Both the position numbers and the translations under genes were made by a program. The notes below the pieces were generated by a model. That model was not told where the DNA came from, ran no database searches, and worked only from the letters and a program-made list of their open reading frames with translations. A DNA stretch of 64,000 nt from positions 10,345,120-10,409,119 of the forward strand of contig JAVDOI010000002.1 in assembly GCA_032191485.1 (NCBI GenBank). Reading direction: 5' to 3'. This DNA is from Leptoclinus maculatus (lineage: Eukaryota; Chordata; Actinopteri; Perciformes; Stichaeidae). Every line of letters begins with the position of its first letter. The stretch's first letter is position 1. This document shows positions 63,085 to 64,000 of the stretch, in pieces.

Positions 63085-64000
63085 TTTAACAGATTGTCTC
63101 AAAATGAGTGCAGCTGTCGCTTTAATTTGAACACTCATAAGAATTTCAGCATTAGCTGCATGTGCTAAGCTTCAGAGGTCATTTAGGCGAGCAGCTACCG
63201 AGCTTCCTCCTTTTAATGGGATTTTTGACGTAAACATATACAGAGGAACTAACTGTGTGGCGTGTAGTCAAAATAGGAAGAATTGGCATCCGACCAGCTT
63301 TCCACCCATTATTACAATTATGGCTCTCTAAATATGCAGTAATTATCATAATGATGGCCTTTACTAACTAACAAACAAACAAACAACCCAGAGTTTCAAT
63401 TAGCAATCACTTCTTAATGGATTTAATTATGGAATCAAACAAGAGCCATTAAGCATTTTTCAGTTTCTATAATGCACAAAGAGCAAGAAGACTGGATATT
63501 CAGTGTGTCATAATAACAAGGTTTTAATCAAAGCTTAATCCAGTTAGCCATCCGTGTCAGAAAAATATAGAGAAGCACAATTTTAAAGAAGAACAATTTC
63601 AAGAAAGAAAAAGCATTTGAGAAAGAAGAGCCTTTTTCAGGATGATCTACAGCGTTGTGCTGCCAGTGGCACTTATAAAACATAAAATTGCTTTTGGAGG
63701 GCAGCATTGTTCAGATACCCTAAACCTATTATCAGAGCTGTGTGGCATTAAACTGCAGTCAGGTTATGTAATAGGGATTGTGTTTAATTTCTTTGGCAGC
63801 GTCAACTTGTTTTGAAGGAAAGAGTTAATTGTTTAATTATGCAATTCATTATCAGTGTCCCAAATTTCAATTAGTTTGTGCCTTCATTCTGCACTTTTCA
63901 CACATAATTACGTTCTCAGTAATCACAGGGCCTGTTAATTAAGTTAAGCAGTGGCTCAACATGGTAGCACTGGTTTACCTTTCATGAACGCAAATGTGCT
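63085..64000. promoter_or_regulatory. Candidate conserved non-coding (enhancer-like) block
   Basis: No coding potential. It is AT-rich but not simple repeat, with many homeodomain-type cores (TAATTA, TTAATTA, ATAATTA) at about 63340, 63423, 63824, 63834, 63905 and 63936. Octamer-like and ATTTGCAT-like text is mixed with unique sequence. This texture is typical of deeply conserved enhancers near developmental genes. Conservation itself cannot be seen in one sequence. Confidence 0.35.

Overview
This is nuclear DNA from a bony fish, most likely a percomorph teleost. Seven genes are split by short GT-AG introns, an eighth coding region is a single exon, (CA)n tracts are long and frequent, and there are copies of what I recognise as common percomorph dispersed repeats. 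I see no prokaryotic, viral or organellar gene, no CRISPR array and no RNA gene. I traced eight protein genes exon by exon; each gives an open, phase-consistent coding sequence.

Layout: dnajb1 (-, 2350-4275); tecr (+, 7806-12322), tail to tail with samd1 (-, 14657-20884); prkaca (-, 25430-37872, with a 7.9-kb first intron full of microsatellites); asf1b (-, 39834-43116); crb3 (+, 45638-47682), tail to tail with a beta-tubulin gene (-, 49712-52064); a RING/B-box/PRY-SPRY TRIM gene (+, 53680-55586); an intact class A GPCR coding exon (-, 57032-58000); then about 6 kb without a gene, ending in an AT-rich, homeodomain-motif-rich stretch that looks like conserved non-coding DNA.

The first five genes match the set found on human 19p13.12 (DNAJB1, TECR, SAMD1, PRKACA, ASF1B). 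The crb3/tubulin pair matches CRB3/TUBB4A on 19p13.3, so the window joins two human chromosome 19 segments. The genes do not form a pathway. They are mostly housekeeping functions: Hsp40 chaperone, very-long-chain fatty acid elongation, CpG-island chromatin repressor, PKA catalytic subunit, H3-H4 chaperone, epithelial polarity protein and tubulin.

I found no previously undescribed system. The points most worth a second look are: a 40/42-bp minisatellite in asf1b whose every unit carries a copy of the exon 3 splice acceptor; a possible unannotated alternative first coding exon of prkaca with the right splice phase; a GC-AG intron in prkaca; back-to-back poly(A) signals between tecr and samd1; an uninterrupted 384-bp CA tract; a perfect heat-shock element upstream of dnajb1; a GPCR lacking the usual TM3 cysteine; a short inverted-repeat element; and a local duplication in the gene-free right end.
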